DNA of 64,000 nt, taken from positions 1-64,000 of the forward strand of contig NZ_FNBW01000018.1 of NCBI RefSeq assembly GCF_900102465.1. Reading direction: 5' to 3'. The notes beneath the pieces were generated by a model, which was not told the origin of the DNA, ran no database searches, and worked only from the letters and a program-made list of their open reading frames with translations. The first letter of the stretch is position 1. Every line of letters starts with the position of its first letter. Made by a program: the position numbers and the translations under genes. Positions 46,112 through 54,222 of the stretch are shown in pieces. This DNA is from Thalassobaculum litoreum DSM 18839. GTDB lineage: Bacteria > Pseudomonadota > Alphaproteobacteria > Thalassobaculales > Thalassobaculaceae.

Positions 46112-46419
46112 GCGTCTCCCCGATCAACCGTTTCGACGCCCGGCATCGGCCACAGCTCGGACCACGCCGGATTGGCCTGCTCGATCAGCTCGACTTTCCA
46201 CGCGCGGCGCCAGGCCTTGAGCTGCTTCTCCCTCAGGATGGCTTCGGTCATGCGGGCGAATTGCTCGACATAAACGAGCCGATGCAGCCGGCAGCGGCGC
46301 ACGAACTGCGACCCCTCGCCGCGGCGGTGCTGGAGAATGCGCGAGACCGGGTTCGCCGTCACGCCGATGTAGAGCGTGCCGCGCCTATGGTTCGTGAGGA
46401 TGTAGACCGTCGGCTGCAT
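46108..46419 (-). CDS. Single-domain GIY-YIG nuclease
   Basis: The 103-residue protein is a bare GIY-YIG catalytic domain of the YhbQ/COG2827 type. It shows VYI at 5-7, YIG at 17-19, the active-site Arg27 in VSRILQHR, and the metal-binding Glu64 in ILREKQLKAW, followed by the KVELIEQANPAW helix typical of the family. There is no DNA-binding extension as in homing enzymes or UvrC. The gene sits between two exact inverted copies of a 27-bp hairpin repeat; its TGA stop is contributed by the left copy and its ATG is 48 bases from the right copy. The repeats may be its DNA targets. Confidence 0.85.
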   Translation of the reverse strand: MQPTVYILTNHRRGTLYIGVTANPVSRILQHRRGEGSQFVRRCRLHRLVYVEQFARMTEAILREKQLKAWRRAWKVELIEQANPAWSELWPMPGVETVDRGDA

Positions 46420-46467
46420 GCCGAGGGTATGGGAGGCGCAGGCCTGCTTCCCGGCGGGATCCGCGCG

Positions 46468-46494
46468 TTGATCCTGATTTGCATCAGGATGACG
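46468..46494 (-). repeat. Right copy of the 27-bp inverted repeat flanking the GIY-YIG gene
   Basis: This is the reverse complement of 46085-46111 with no mismatch. Stem ATCCTGAT / ATCAGGAT; the CGTC foot is at the right end on the minus strand. It lies upstream of the GIY-YIG start, so it could also affect expression. Confidence 0.85.
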
Positions 46495-46520
46495 GGGTGA
46501 GGATAGGGCTTAGGTACTCC

Positions 46521-46570
46521 CCGTCGTCCTGGAATTCTCCCCGTCGTCCCGACTTGTATCAGGACGACGG
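46521..46570 (+). repeat. Two further CGTC-hairpin units right of the GIY-YIG gene
   Basis: 46521-46540 is a truncated unit starting CCGTCGTCCTGG. 46541-46570 is a complete palindrome with perfect 9-bp arms CCGTCGTCC / GGACGACGG. Both have the foot at the left and face the minus-oriented copy at 46468-46494, mirroring the arrangement on the other side of the gene. Confidence 0.75.
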
Positions 46571-46585
46571 GAAAGATGACGCCCT

Positions 46586-48898
46586 CTACCCCTCAACCTT
46601 CGGCTTGCGCATCACGGTCACGTCCGGGACCACGCCGTCCACCTTGGCCACCTGCACGAGCGTCGAGTGCGCCGTCGGGCCCTGGCCGAGCCTCGACGTC
46701 CCCCGGTCGCGGGTCAGGACGTTCGGATTGCCGTGGACTTCCAGTCCGCCCGGAGTCTCCGGGTCGTACCAGGCGCCGGTGGAGAGCTGGATCACGCCCG
46801 GCATCACCTGATCGCTGACGATCGCGCCGGCGAGGCAGGCGCCGCGGTCGTTCCAGACCCGCACGATGTCGCCCGACGAGATGCCCCGGGCCGCCGCGTC
46901 GTCGGGATGCAGGGTCATCGGCTCGCGCCCCGCCACCTTGGAGCCCTGGCTGACCTGGCCGCAGTCGAGCTGGCTGTGCAGCCGGGTGCGCGGCTGGTTC
47001 GACATCAGGTGCAGCGGGAACTCCTGCGCCCTCTCCGCCCCCAGCCACTCGTCCGGCGCGCGCCAGACCGGATGGCCCGGGCAGTCGTCATAGCCGAAGC
47101 CGTCGATGGTCTCCGAGAAGATCTCGATCTTGCCCGACGGGGTCTGCAGACGGTGCGCGTCCGGATCGGCGCGGAACTCCTCCAGCATCACCATCGGCTT
47201 CTCGGGATCGGGGAGCTCCACATGCTCCTGCTCCCAGAAGGTCTCGAAGTCCGGCAGCTCGAACCCGGCCTCCGCCGCGCGCTGGCGCGACTGGTCCCAG
47301 AGATGGCGGATCCAGTCCATCTCGTCGCGGCCCTCGGTATAGCGCTCGGCGAAGCCGAGGCGATCGGCCAGCCCGGTGAAGATCTCGTAGTCCGGCCGGC
47401 TCTCGCCCACACGCGGGATCGCCTGCTTCATCGCCGAGGACAGCGGCTCCCAATGGGTGATGGACAGGTCGTTGCGTTCCAGCGCCGTGGTCGACGGGAA
47501 GACGATGTCAGCGTGCCGCGCCATGGAGGTCCAGAAGATCTCGTTGACGATGATCGTGTCCGGCTTCTGGAAGGCGCGGACGAGCTGGTTGATGTCCTGG
47601 TGGTGGTGGAACGGGTTGCCGCCGGCCCAGTAGACCAGCTTGATGTCGGCATAGGACCGCCGCTCGCCGTTGTAGTCGTATTCCGCGCCGGGGTTCAGCA
47701 GCATGTCGGAGATGCGGGCGACCGGGATGAAGTCGCTGACGTTGTTGATGCCCTGGGGCACCGACGGCCAGTGGAACTGCTTCACCGGGTTGCCGATGCC
47801 GTTCTCCGAGCTGTAGCCGAGGCCGAAGCCGCCGCCCGGCAGGCCGATCTGGCCGAGCATGGCGGCCAGCACGACGGTCATCCAGATCGGCTGCTCGCCG
47901 TATTCGGCGCGCTGCATCGACCAGGTCGAATTGATCATGGTGCGCTTCGACGCCATGCGGCGCGCAAGGTCGCGGATGGTGTCGGCGTCGACGCCGCTGA
48001 TCTTGGCGGCCCAGTCGGCGGTCTTCGGCTGGCCGTCGGTCTCGCCGCGCAGATAGGCCTCGAACGGTGCGAAGCCGGTGGTGTAGCGCTCCAGAAACGC
48101 CTTGTCGTGCAGCCCCTCGCTCAGCAGCGTATGGGCGAGCGCCAGCATGATCGACATGTCCGAGCCCGGCCGCGGGGCGATCCACTCGCCGCCCAGATCC
48201 GGCGGCAGGTCGGAAAGGATCGGGCTCAGATAGACCAGCTCGCAGCCGGCATCGGCGCAGTCGCGCAGACCGTGATAACAGGTGTGTCGGCCGACGCCGC
48301 CGGAGGTGACCTGGGCGTTCTTCACCGGCATGCCGCCGAACATCACCAGCAGTTCGCAATGCTCGGCCAGGACCGGCCAGGTGGTGTGGGTGTTCAGCAC
48401 GTCGCGGAACGGGCCGACCACATACGGGGCGATCGCCTCGGCCGCCGCGTAGGAATAGGTGCCCCGGTGGGAGACATAGCCGCCGAGCTGGTTGAAGAAC
48501 CGGTGGATATGCGAGTTGGCATGGTGGAAACGCCCGGCACTCGCCCAGCCGTAGGAGCCGGCATACATCGAGCCGTTGCCGTGCTCGTCCTTGACCCGCT
48601 GCAGTTCCTGGGCGGCCATATCCAGCGCCTCGTCCCAGGGCACGGCGACGAACGGCTCGTTGCCGCGGCCGGTGCGGTCGCTGTTGTGGCGCTTCTCCAG
48701 CCAGCCCTTGCGGACATGCGGGCGGGCGACACGGGTCTCATGGGTCACCGCATCGACGATACCCGGGCCGATGATCGCCGGGGCCGGATCTTTCTCGTAG
48801 TCGTGCACCGCGAGCAGCCTGTCGCCTTCGACCTCGGCGTAATAGGTGCCCCAATGGGTGGCGGTCGGAATCAGGGTACGCTTGATCGCGGTGCTCAT
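46586..48898 (-). CDS. Molybdopterin oxidoreductase, BisC/DMSO reductase type
   Basis: The 770-residue enzyme belongs to the DMSO-reductase family that reduces S- or N-oxides. It shows the GSYGWASAGRFHHANS segment, the probable Mo-ligand Ser149 in GTYSYAAAEAI, FGGMPVKNAQV, and NPFHHHQDINQL. A C-terminal cofactor domain ends with STGAWYDPE and NVLTRD. It has neither a twin-arginine signal nor N-terminal iron-sulfur Cys, so it is cytoplasmic like biotin/methionine sulfoxide reductase BisC. ATG 48898 follows GAGAGGAC. It begins 26 bases after the sucA-like gene. Confidence 0.9.
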   Translation of the reverse strand: MSTAIKRTLIPTATHWGTYYAEVEGDRLLAVHDYEKDPAPAIIGPGIVDAVTHETRVARPHVRKGWLEKRHNSDRTGRGNEPFVAVPWDEALDMAAQELQRVKDEHGNGSMYAGSYGWASAGRFHHANSHIHRFFNQLGGYVSHRGTYSYAAAEAIAPYVVGPFRDVLNTHTTWPVLAEHCELLVMFGGMPVKNAQVTSGGVGRHTCYHGLRDCADAGCELVYLSPILSDLPPDLGGEWIAPRPGSDMSIMLALAHTLLSEGLHDKAFLERYTTGFAPFEAYLRGETDGQPKTADWAAKISGVDADTIRDLARRMASKRTMINSTWSMQRAEYGEQPIWMTVVLAAMLGQIGLPGGGFGLGYSSENGIGNPVKQFHWPSVPQGINNVSDFIPVARISDMLLNPGAEYDYNGERRSYADIKLVYWAGGNPFHHHQDINQLVRAFQKPDTIIVNEIFWTSMARHADIVFPSTTALERNDLSITHWEPLSSAMKQAIPRVGESRPDYEIFTGLADRLGFAERYTEGRDEMDWIRHLWDQSRQRAAEAGFELPDFETFWEQEHVELPDPEKPMVMLEEFRADPDAHRLQTPSGKIEIFSETIDGFGYDDCPGHPVWRAPDEWLGAERAQEFPLHLMSNQPRTRLHSQLDCGQVSQGSKVAGREPMTLHPDDAAARGISSGDIVRVWNDRGACLAGAIVSDQVMPGVIQLSTGAWYDPETPGGLEVHGNPNVLTRDRGTSRLGQGPTAHSTLVQVAKVDGVVPDVTVMRKPKVEG

Positions 48899-48924
48899 GT
48901 CTTTCGTCCTCTCCCGTCGGCCGA

Positions 48925-51633
48925 TCAGGCCAGCGCGGCCTCGATGACCGCCGCCTGCTCCGCCTTGTGCCACACGCCCCAGCCCACGGCCGGGGACGGT
49001 GCGGCATCGCGTCCGACATAGGTGGCACGAGCCCCGGACTCGCGCAAGCCACCGAGAATGCGGGCGAGATGCGGATCCAGGTGGCGCCAGGCCCCCATAT
49101 TCTCCGGCTCCTCCTGGGCCCAGACCACCTCGGCCTCGGGATGCTTCTTCAGGATCTCGGCAATCGCCGTCTCCGACACCGGGTACAGCTCCTCGATCCT
49201 CACCAGGGCGATGTCGTCGATCCCGCGCTCCCTCCGGGCGGCGGCGAGATCGAAATAGGTCTTGCCGGAGGTCAGCACGACCTTACGGGCGTCGCACTCC
49301 ACCCCGGCGTCGTCGATCACCGGACGGAAGCGGGTGCCAGCCCCCATCTCGCTCAGCTTGGACTGGGCCTCGGCATGGCGCAGGCCGGACTTGGAGGTCA
49401 GCAGCACCAGCGGCCGGCGCCAAGGCGCCAGGAGCTGCCGGCGCAGGGCGTGGAACAGGTTGGCCGGCGACCCGCAGGCGACGACCGAGATATTGTTGCG
49501 CGCCGCCATCTGCAGAAAACGCTCTGGCCGGGCCGAGGAATGCTCCGGTCCGCCGCCCTCGAGCCCGTGTGGCAGCATCAGCACCAGACCGGACTGGCGC
49601 AGCCACTTGTCATCGCCCGCCACCAGGAACTGGTCGATCACCGCCTGGGCACCGTTGGCGAAGTCGCCGAACTGCGCCTCCCAGCAGACCAGCGCGTCGG
49701 GATCGGTGATCGAGATCCCGTACTCGAAGGCCATGCAGGCCTCCTCGGTCAGCGGACTGTCGGCGAAGGTCAGGTGATGCGGGCTGGTGGCGAGCTCGGC
49801 GAGCGGGGTGTGCTCCGCGCCGGTCTTCTGATCGAACACCACGGCATGGCGCTGGGAGAAGGTACCGCGCCGGCTGTCCTGGCCGGTCAGGCGCACCGCC
49901 TTGCCGTCCTCCAGCAGGGAGGCGAAGGCCAGCGCCTCGGCCGTGCCGAAATTGATCCCGTCGTCCAGGGTGTCGAGCCGCTCGCCCCATTGCCGGGCGA
50001 TCTTGGCGTTCAGCGCGAAGCCCTCGGGCACGGCGACACTGGCCTCGGCGAGACGGCGCAGGCGGGCGGCGCCGACGCCGGTCACCGGCACCGCGCCCTC
50101 GCCCACCGTCGACAGGCTCGACCAGCGACCCTGCAGCCGGTCGGCCGCGTTCGGCTTGTAGCTCTTCGCCCGGTCGAAGGCGTCGTCCAGGGTCGACCAG
50201 TGGCTCTCGACCATCGCCTGTGCATCGGTCTCCGACACGACACCGGCGGCGGCACAGGCCTCGGCATAGCGCTGCGGGATGCCCGGGGTCTCGGCGATGC
50301 GGGTGTAGCGCACCGGCTCGGTGAACATCGGCTCCTCGAGCTCGTTGTGTCCCCGGCGGCGGAAGCCGACGATGTCTACCAGGATGTCCTTGCCGAATTT
50401 CCGGCGGTATTCGAGTGCGATCCGCCCGGCTCGGGCACACGCGTCCACATCTTCCGACGACACATGGATCACCGGGGCGCCGATCGCCTTGGCCACGTCG
50501 CTGGGATGGCGCGAGGAGCGGCCATGCTCCGGCTTCACCGTGAAGGCGAGCTGGTTGTTCACCAACACATGCACCGAACCGCCGACGCCATAGGCCGGCA
50601 GGCCGGCGAGCTGCAGCATCTCGGCGATCACGCCCTGGCCGGAGAAGGCGCCGTCCGTGTGGATCAGCAGCGGCAGCACGCGCGCGGTCGGATCCGCTTC
50701 ACCATCTCGGCGGCGCAGGTCCAGAGTCGCCCGCGTCTTGCCAAGGGTGACGGCGGACACGATCTCCACATGGCTCGGGTTGGACGGCATGGTCAGGCGG
50801 ATGCGCCGCTCGGTGCCGTCGGCGTCGGTGAAGCTGCGCTCGCCGGTGAAGCCCAGGTGATAGGGCACGTCGGACGAGGCTTCGGTTCCTTCCGGGACCT
50901 GCGGCGTGCCCAGCAGTTCGGAGAAGGCGGCGGTCAGCGGCTTGCCGACCAGCCGGGTGATCAGGGTCAGGCGACCGCGGTGCATCGGCGCGATCACCGC
51001 CTTGTCCATGCCCGCGCGGGCGGCGTCGCCGACGATCGCCTCCAGCAGCACGATCAGCGACTCAAGCCCTTCCAGGCCGAACCGCTTGTTGGTCGGCAGG
51101 CGCTTGTTCATGAAGGTTTCCATCGCGTCCGCCGCCAGCAGCGCGTCGAGACGGCCGCGCCGCTCGTCGACCGCCGGATCGGCGTACAGGCCGCCTTCCA
51201 CCGCCTCGATCAGCCAGTCGCGGGCCGCGCGGTCCTCCACGTGCATCACCTCGGCGGTGAACCGCCCGCCCCAGGCGGCGCGCAGCCGTGCCTCCAGGTC
51301 TCGAGGCGTGGTGCCGGCCACCGGCGTGTCGAGATCTCCGTCGTCCAGGCCATGCGCCGACGGCGACAGGTCCGGATGCCCCGGCGCCTGATTCAGATCC
51401 AGTGGATCGAGGGACGAGGCCAGATGCCCGTACAGGCGCCACGCCGTCATCAGCCGCTCGCAGGCGACCGCCAGCCGCCCGTCGCCGGCGGCTTCGGACC
51501 GGACGCCATCGCTCCGGTCGGCATAGGGCGCGAACATGGCCCACAACGACGGATCAACCGAGAGCGGGTCCTTCAGGAAACGGGCGTAGAGGTCGTCGAG
51601 ATAGCCGGCGCCGGCTGTGGGAAGGGTATTCAT
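48925..51633 (-). CDS. sucA: 2-oxoglutarate dehydrogenase E1 component-like protein
   Basis: The 902-residue TPP enzyme contains the N-terminal E1o peptide AGAGYLDDLYARFLKDP that binds E2. It has active-site His residues in APMHRGRLTLI and VPYHLGFTGER, then NPSHVEIVSAV, and the TPP motif HTDGAFSGQG...VNNQ. It is roughly 60-80 residues shorter than common alphaproteobacterial SucA. There is no sucB (E2) or lpd (E3) gene beside it, and a BisC gene follows instead. It could be the only E1o moved from its operon, or a paralogue for another 2-oxo acid. Confidence 0.88.
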   Translation of the reverse strand: MNTLPTAGAGYLDDLYARFLKDPLSVDPSLWAMFAPYADRSDGVRSEAAGDGRLAVACERLMTAWRLYGHLASSLDPLDLNQAPGHPDLSPSAHGLDDGDLDTPVAGTTPRDLEARLRAAWGGRFTAEVMHVEDRAARDWLIEAVEGGLYADPAVDERRGRLDALLAADAMETFMNKRLPTNKRFGLEGLESLIVLLEAIVGDAARAGMDKAVIAPMHRGRLTLITRLVGKPLTAAFSELLGTPQVPEGTEASSDVPYHLGFTGERSFTDADGTERRIRLTMPSNPSHVEIVSAVTLGKTRATLDLRRRDGEADPTARVLPLLIHTDGAFSGQGVIAEMLQLAGLPAYGVGGSVHVLVNNQLAFTVKPEHGRSSRHPSDVAKAIGAPVIHVSSEDVDACARAGRIALEYRRKFGKDILVDIVGFRRRGHNELEEPMFTEPVRYTRIAETPGIPQRYAEACAAAGVVSETDAQAMVESHWSTLDDAFDRAKSYKPNAADRLQGRWSSLSTVGEGAVPVTGVGAARLRRLAEASVAVPEGFALNAKIARQWGERLDTLDDGINFGTAEALAFASLLEDGKAVRLTGQDSRRGTFSQRHAVVFDQKTGAEHTPLAELATSPHHLTFADSPLTEEACMAFEYGISITDPDALVCWEAQFGDFANGAQAVIDQFLVAGDDKWLRQSGLVLMLPHGLEGGGPEHSSARPERFLQMAARNNISVVACGSPANLFHALRRQLLAPWRRPLVLLTSKSGLRHAEAQSKLSEMGAGTRFRPVIDDAGVECDARKVVLTSGKTYFDLAAARRERGIDDIALVRIEELYPVSETAIAEILKKHPEAEVVWAQEEPENMGAWRHLDPHLARILGGLRESGARATYVGRDAAPSPAVGWGVWHKAEQAAVIEAALA

Positions 51634-51674
51634 GGGGGTCCGAAATGGTCGGTCGCGGGAGTTTTTCAGATTGT

Positions 51675-51686
51675 ATGCAGCTGCAT
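51675..51686. promoter_or_regulatory. Candidate GntR-type operator between sucA and the TPP decarboxylase genes
   Basis: ATGCAGCTGCAT is a perfect 12-bp palindrome, preceded by TTGT, in the 126-base divergent promoter region. The TTGTATGCAGCTGCATG context resembles operators of GntR-family regulators. Neither adjacent gene encodes a regulator, so the binder is unknown. Confidence 0.45.
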
Positions 51687-51759
51687 GCCACCATCTTTAC
51701 AGACCTGCCTCGAGCCGCCTAGCCTTCGGATTCTCTTAACAAAACGGATCCGACAGCTC

Positions 51760-52296
51760 ATGGATGAACATTGGAGCGTGGCGGCCCACCGTCACTTGAA
51801 AGCCGCGGGCGTTCGCCAGATCGGCTATGTGCCGGACGGCGGTCTGCGCCTGCTGATCGAACGCTGTCTTGGTGACAACGAGATCGAGACCGTCATGTGC
51901 GCGACCGAGGAGGAAGCCGTCGGCCTGTCCGCCGGGGCCTGGCTCGGTGGGCAGAAATCGGCGGTGTTCATGCAGTCCAGCGGTGTGGGCAACACTATCA
52001 ACGCGATCGCCTCGCTGATCTCCTCTGCCAACTTTCCGTTCTTCGCCATCGTGACGATGCGTGGGCAGTGGGGTGAGGGGAATCCGTGGCAGGTCCCGAT
52101 GGGTCAGGCGGTGGTCCCGACCCTGGAAGCGGTCGGGGTGAAGACCTTCCTCGCCGAGAGCCCGGACGCGGTCGACATGATGATCGAGTCAGGCCTGCGC
52201 ATGGCCTATTCCACCGACACGCCGGTCGCGGTTCTGGTCGGCCAGAAGGTGATCGGCTCCAAGATCTGGACAGCCGGAAAGGCGGTGAACCAATGA
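51760..52296 (+). CDS. TPP-dependent decarboxylase, alpha subunit (sulfopyruvate/phosphonopyruvate type)
   Basis: The 178-residue protein is the N-terminal (pyrimidine-binding) half of a two-subunit TPP decarboxylase, like ComD. The catalytic Glu lies in ATEEEAVGLSAGAWLGG, followed by QSSGVGNTINAI and the MRGQWGEGNPWQVPMG loop. ComDE decarboxylates sulfopyruvate to sulfoacetaldehyde in sulfonate or coenzyme M metabolism; related pairs use phosphonopyruvate. The start at 51760 has no strong ribosome site. Its stop overlaps the beta-subunit start by four bases. Confidence 0.85.
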   Translation: MDEHWSVAAHRHLKAAGVRQIGYVPDGGLRLLIERCLGDNEIETVMCATEEEAVGLSAGAWLGGQKSAVFMQSSGVGNTINAIASLISSANFPFFAIVTMRGQWGEGNPWQVPMGQAVVPTLEAVGVKTFLAESPDAVDMMIESGLRMAYSTDTPVAVLVGQKVIGSKIWTAGKAVNQ

Positions 52297-52889
52297 GCGC
52301 AATCTCCCTGCACCGGCGCGACGTTCTCGGCGCCGCCATGGCCGAGCGCGGCGACACCCTGTTCGTCTCCGGCCTCGGCTCGACCACCTGGGATCTGGCC
52401 TCCTTCGGCGACCGGCCGGAGAACTTCTATCTCTGGGGCGCGATGGGCAACGCCACGATGATCGGCCTCGGCATCGCTCTGGCCCAGCCGGAGCGCCGCG
52501 TGGTCGTCATCACCGGCGACGGCGAGATGCTGATGGGCATGACCAGCTTCTCCACCATCGGCGCCAAGCGGCCCTCGAACCTGGCGATCTGCGTCATCGA
52601 CAACGAGACCTATACCGAAACCGGCCGGCAGCCGACGGCGACGGGCCTTGGCACCGACCTGTCAGCCGTCGCGGCCGCCTGCGGCTTCGCCAAGACGGCA
52701 ATGATCCGCACCGAGGCGGACGCGAAGGGGTTGGCCCAGCTGCTGTTCCGCGACGCCGGACCGGTCTGTGCGGTGGTGAAGGTCGTGGACGAGGACCTGC
52801 CGATGACGGTCCCGCCGCGCGACGGTGGATACCTAAAGACCAGGTTCCGCATCGGACTGCTCGGCGAGGAGGTCGCGACACGCCCGTGA
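52293..52889 (+). CDS. TPP-dependent decarboxylase, beta subunit
   Basis: The 198-residue protein is the C-terminal (diphosphate-binding) half, like ComE. It has the TPP motif VVITGDGEMLMGMTS...ICVIDNETYTETG with GDG and the closing Asn about 30 residues apart, and GAMGNATMIGLGIALAQP before it. It must pair with the alpha subunit to make active sites at the interface. ATGA overlap enforces coupled translation. The substrate (sulfopyruvate, phosphonopyruvate or another 3-substituted pyruvate) is not resolved. Confidence 0.85.
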   Translation: MSAISLHRRDVLGAAMAERGDTLFVSGLGSTTWDLASFGDRPENFYLWGAMGNATMIGLGIALAQPERRVVVITGDGEMLMGMTSFSTIGAKRPSNLAICVIDNETYTETGRQPTATGLGTDLSAVAAACGFAKTAMIRTEADAKGLAQLLFRDAGPVCAVVKVVDEDLPMTVPPRDGGYLKTRFRIGLLGEEVATRP

Positions 52890-52906
52890 CGTCGGCCGGC
52901 ATCCCG

Positions 52907-52912
52907 TATAAT
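52907..52912 (+). promoter_or_regulatory. Consensus -10 box TATAAT before the protoglobin gene
   Basis: A perfect TATAAT lies about 120 bases upstream of the protoglobin start, in the 142-base gap after the decarboxylase operon. The region 17 bases before it has only a poor -35 match, so activation by another factor is possible. Confidence 0.45.
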
Positions 52913-53031
52913 ATGGTGCCGGAACGGACAGATTTTAAACCTAAAGGGGCCACCTGACCGCAACCTGACGGGTCAGCCGCCTGAAGTCAGAGCCGGAAAG
53001 CAGCGCGCTTTCCGGCCGCGACCCCAGCGAC

Positions 53032-53658
53032 ATGAACGACAGCAGATTCCCGGTAGCCCGAATGCCTTCACCCTCCGATATGGACCGCAGCGGCAGCCCG
53101 CCCAGACGCCGCCCGTTCGACACCGGCCTTCATCAGTTGGTCACCGACCGGATCTCCGAGAATGTCCAGTCCAGGCTGCGGCTGGAGGCGATCGACGATT
53201 ACACCCGGGAGCGCCTGAAGATTTTCCAGCCGAAGATCGCCGACGAGATGTCCGCGATCCTCTCGGACTTCTACCGGCACATGATGCAGTTCCCGCAGAC
53301 CCGGAAATACCTGCAGAACAGCGACATCAACGCTCTGAAATCCCGCCAGATCCAGCATTGGGAGCGCCTGTTCTCCGCCGAGTTCGACCGGCCCTACATC
53401 GCCTCGGCCGCCCGGATCGGCCTCGTGCACCATGCGATCGGCCTGCCGCTGCACCTGTACCTGTCGGGCTACAACCGGGTGCTCTGCGACCTGACGACCC
53501 TGGCTATCCGGCACCATTCGGGCTCGCTGTCCGCGTCGGATACCGTCAATGCCATCATCAAGGTGGTCTCCCTGGACATGGACATCGCCATCTCTTGTTA
53601 TTTCCTCGCCGAGATCCTGCGCCTCAAGCCGGAGGAGCAGAACCTGGGGCTGGTCTGA
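53032..53658 (+). CDS. Stand-alone protoglobin (globin-coupled-sensor globin domain)
   Basis: The 208-residue protein is a haem-binding sensor globin. The proximal His is in RIGLVHHAIGLPLHLYLSGYN (His133 by family pattern), and the N-terminal FDTGLHQLVTDRISENV segment precedes the globin helices. After the globin fold only about 20 residues remain, so it has no methyl-accepting, kinase or cyclase output. It may bind oxygen or nitric oxide and signal through a partner. The first 28 residues are polar and Pro/Arg-rich. Confidence 0.8.
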   Translation: MNDSRFPVARMPSPSDMDRSGSPPRRRPFDTGLHQLVTDRISENVQSRLRLEAIDDYTRERLKIFQPKIADEMSAILSDFYRHMMQFPQTRKYLQNSDINALKSRQIQHWERLFSAEFDRPYIASAARIGLVHHAIGLPLHLYLSGYNRVLCDLTTLAIRHHSGSLSASDTVNAIIKVVSLDMDIAISCYFLAEILRLKPEEQNLGLV

Positions 53659-53750
53659 CACCGCCGGCCGGGCTATCGACCGAGAACTGGAATTCTCCCC
53701 GCCCCGCGCCAAGCCGAGGTAGGACGGGACCGAACGAAGGACACCGAGCC

Positions 53751-54212
53751 ATGGCCTTCACCTGGAACACGCCCGAAGAAGACCGCGCGGCGATCGAACG
53801 GTGGTTCGCGACCTGGAGCGGCCAGGTCGCCGAGGTGGATTTCGCCCCGGCCCTGGAGCTGTTCGAAGAGAACATCGCGAGCTTCGGAACCCACATGGAC
53901 GTTGTCGAGGGTCTTCAGGCGCTGGCCGACAACCAGTGGCGCAACGTGTGGCCGACGATCGAGGATTTCCGCTGGAACCTGGAGACGCTGAAGGTCGGCG
54001 TCTCCCCCGACCGGCTGTTCGCCATCGGCATCATCACCTTCTCCTCGACCGGCATCGCAGAGGACGGAAGCCGCTTCGACCGGCCGGGCCGCGGCACCGT
54101 CGCCTTCGCGCGCACGGCCGTGGGCGACGTCTGGAGCGGGGTGCACACCCACATCTCCCTCACGCCCGGCACGCCGCAGAAAAGCCACGGCGCCAGACCG
54201 CCAAAAAGCTGA
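53751..54212 (+). CDS. SnoaL-like / NTF2-fold protein
   Basis: The 153-residue protein fits the SnoaL-like NTF2 fold: an N-terminal helix (DRAAIERWFATWSGQVAEVDFAPALELFEENIASFG), then strands ending in the GRGTVAFARTAVGDVWSGVHTHISLTP pattern, common in DUF4440/SnoaL_3 proteins. Such proteins can be isomerases, hydrolases or ligand binders; no catalytic set is obvious. ATG 53751 has GAAGGA ten bases upstream. Confidence 0.7.
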   Translation: MAFTWNTPEEDRAAIERWFATWSGQVAEVDFAPALELFEENIASFGTHMDVVEGLQALADNQWRNVWPTIEDFRWNLETLKVGVSPDRLFAIGIITFSSTGIAEDGSRFDRPGRGTVAFARTAVGDVWSGVHTHISLTPGTPQKSHGARPPKS

Positions 54213-54222
54213 ACGGCGGCCC

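Noticed and set aside
45957-46570. CRISPR array
   Set aside because: The 18-bp units are contiguous with no spacers, the hairpins are irregularly placed, and no cas gene is present.
48967-51759. Huge upstream extension of the decarboxylase alpha subunit
   Set aside because: It is antisense of the E1 gene. Family sequence starts at about 51760.
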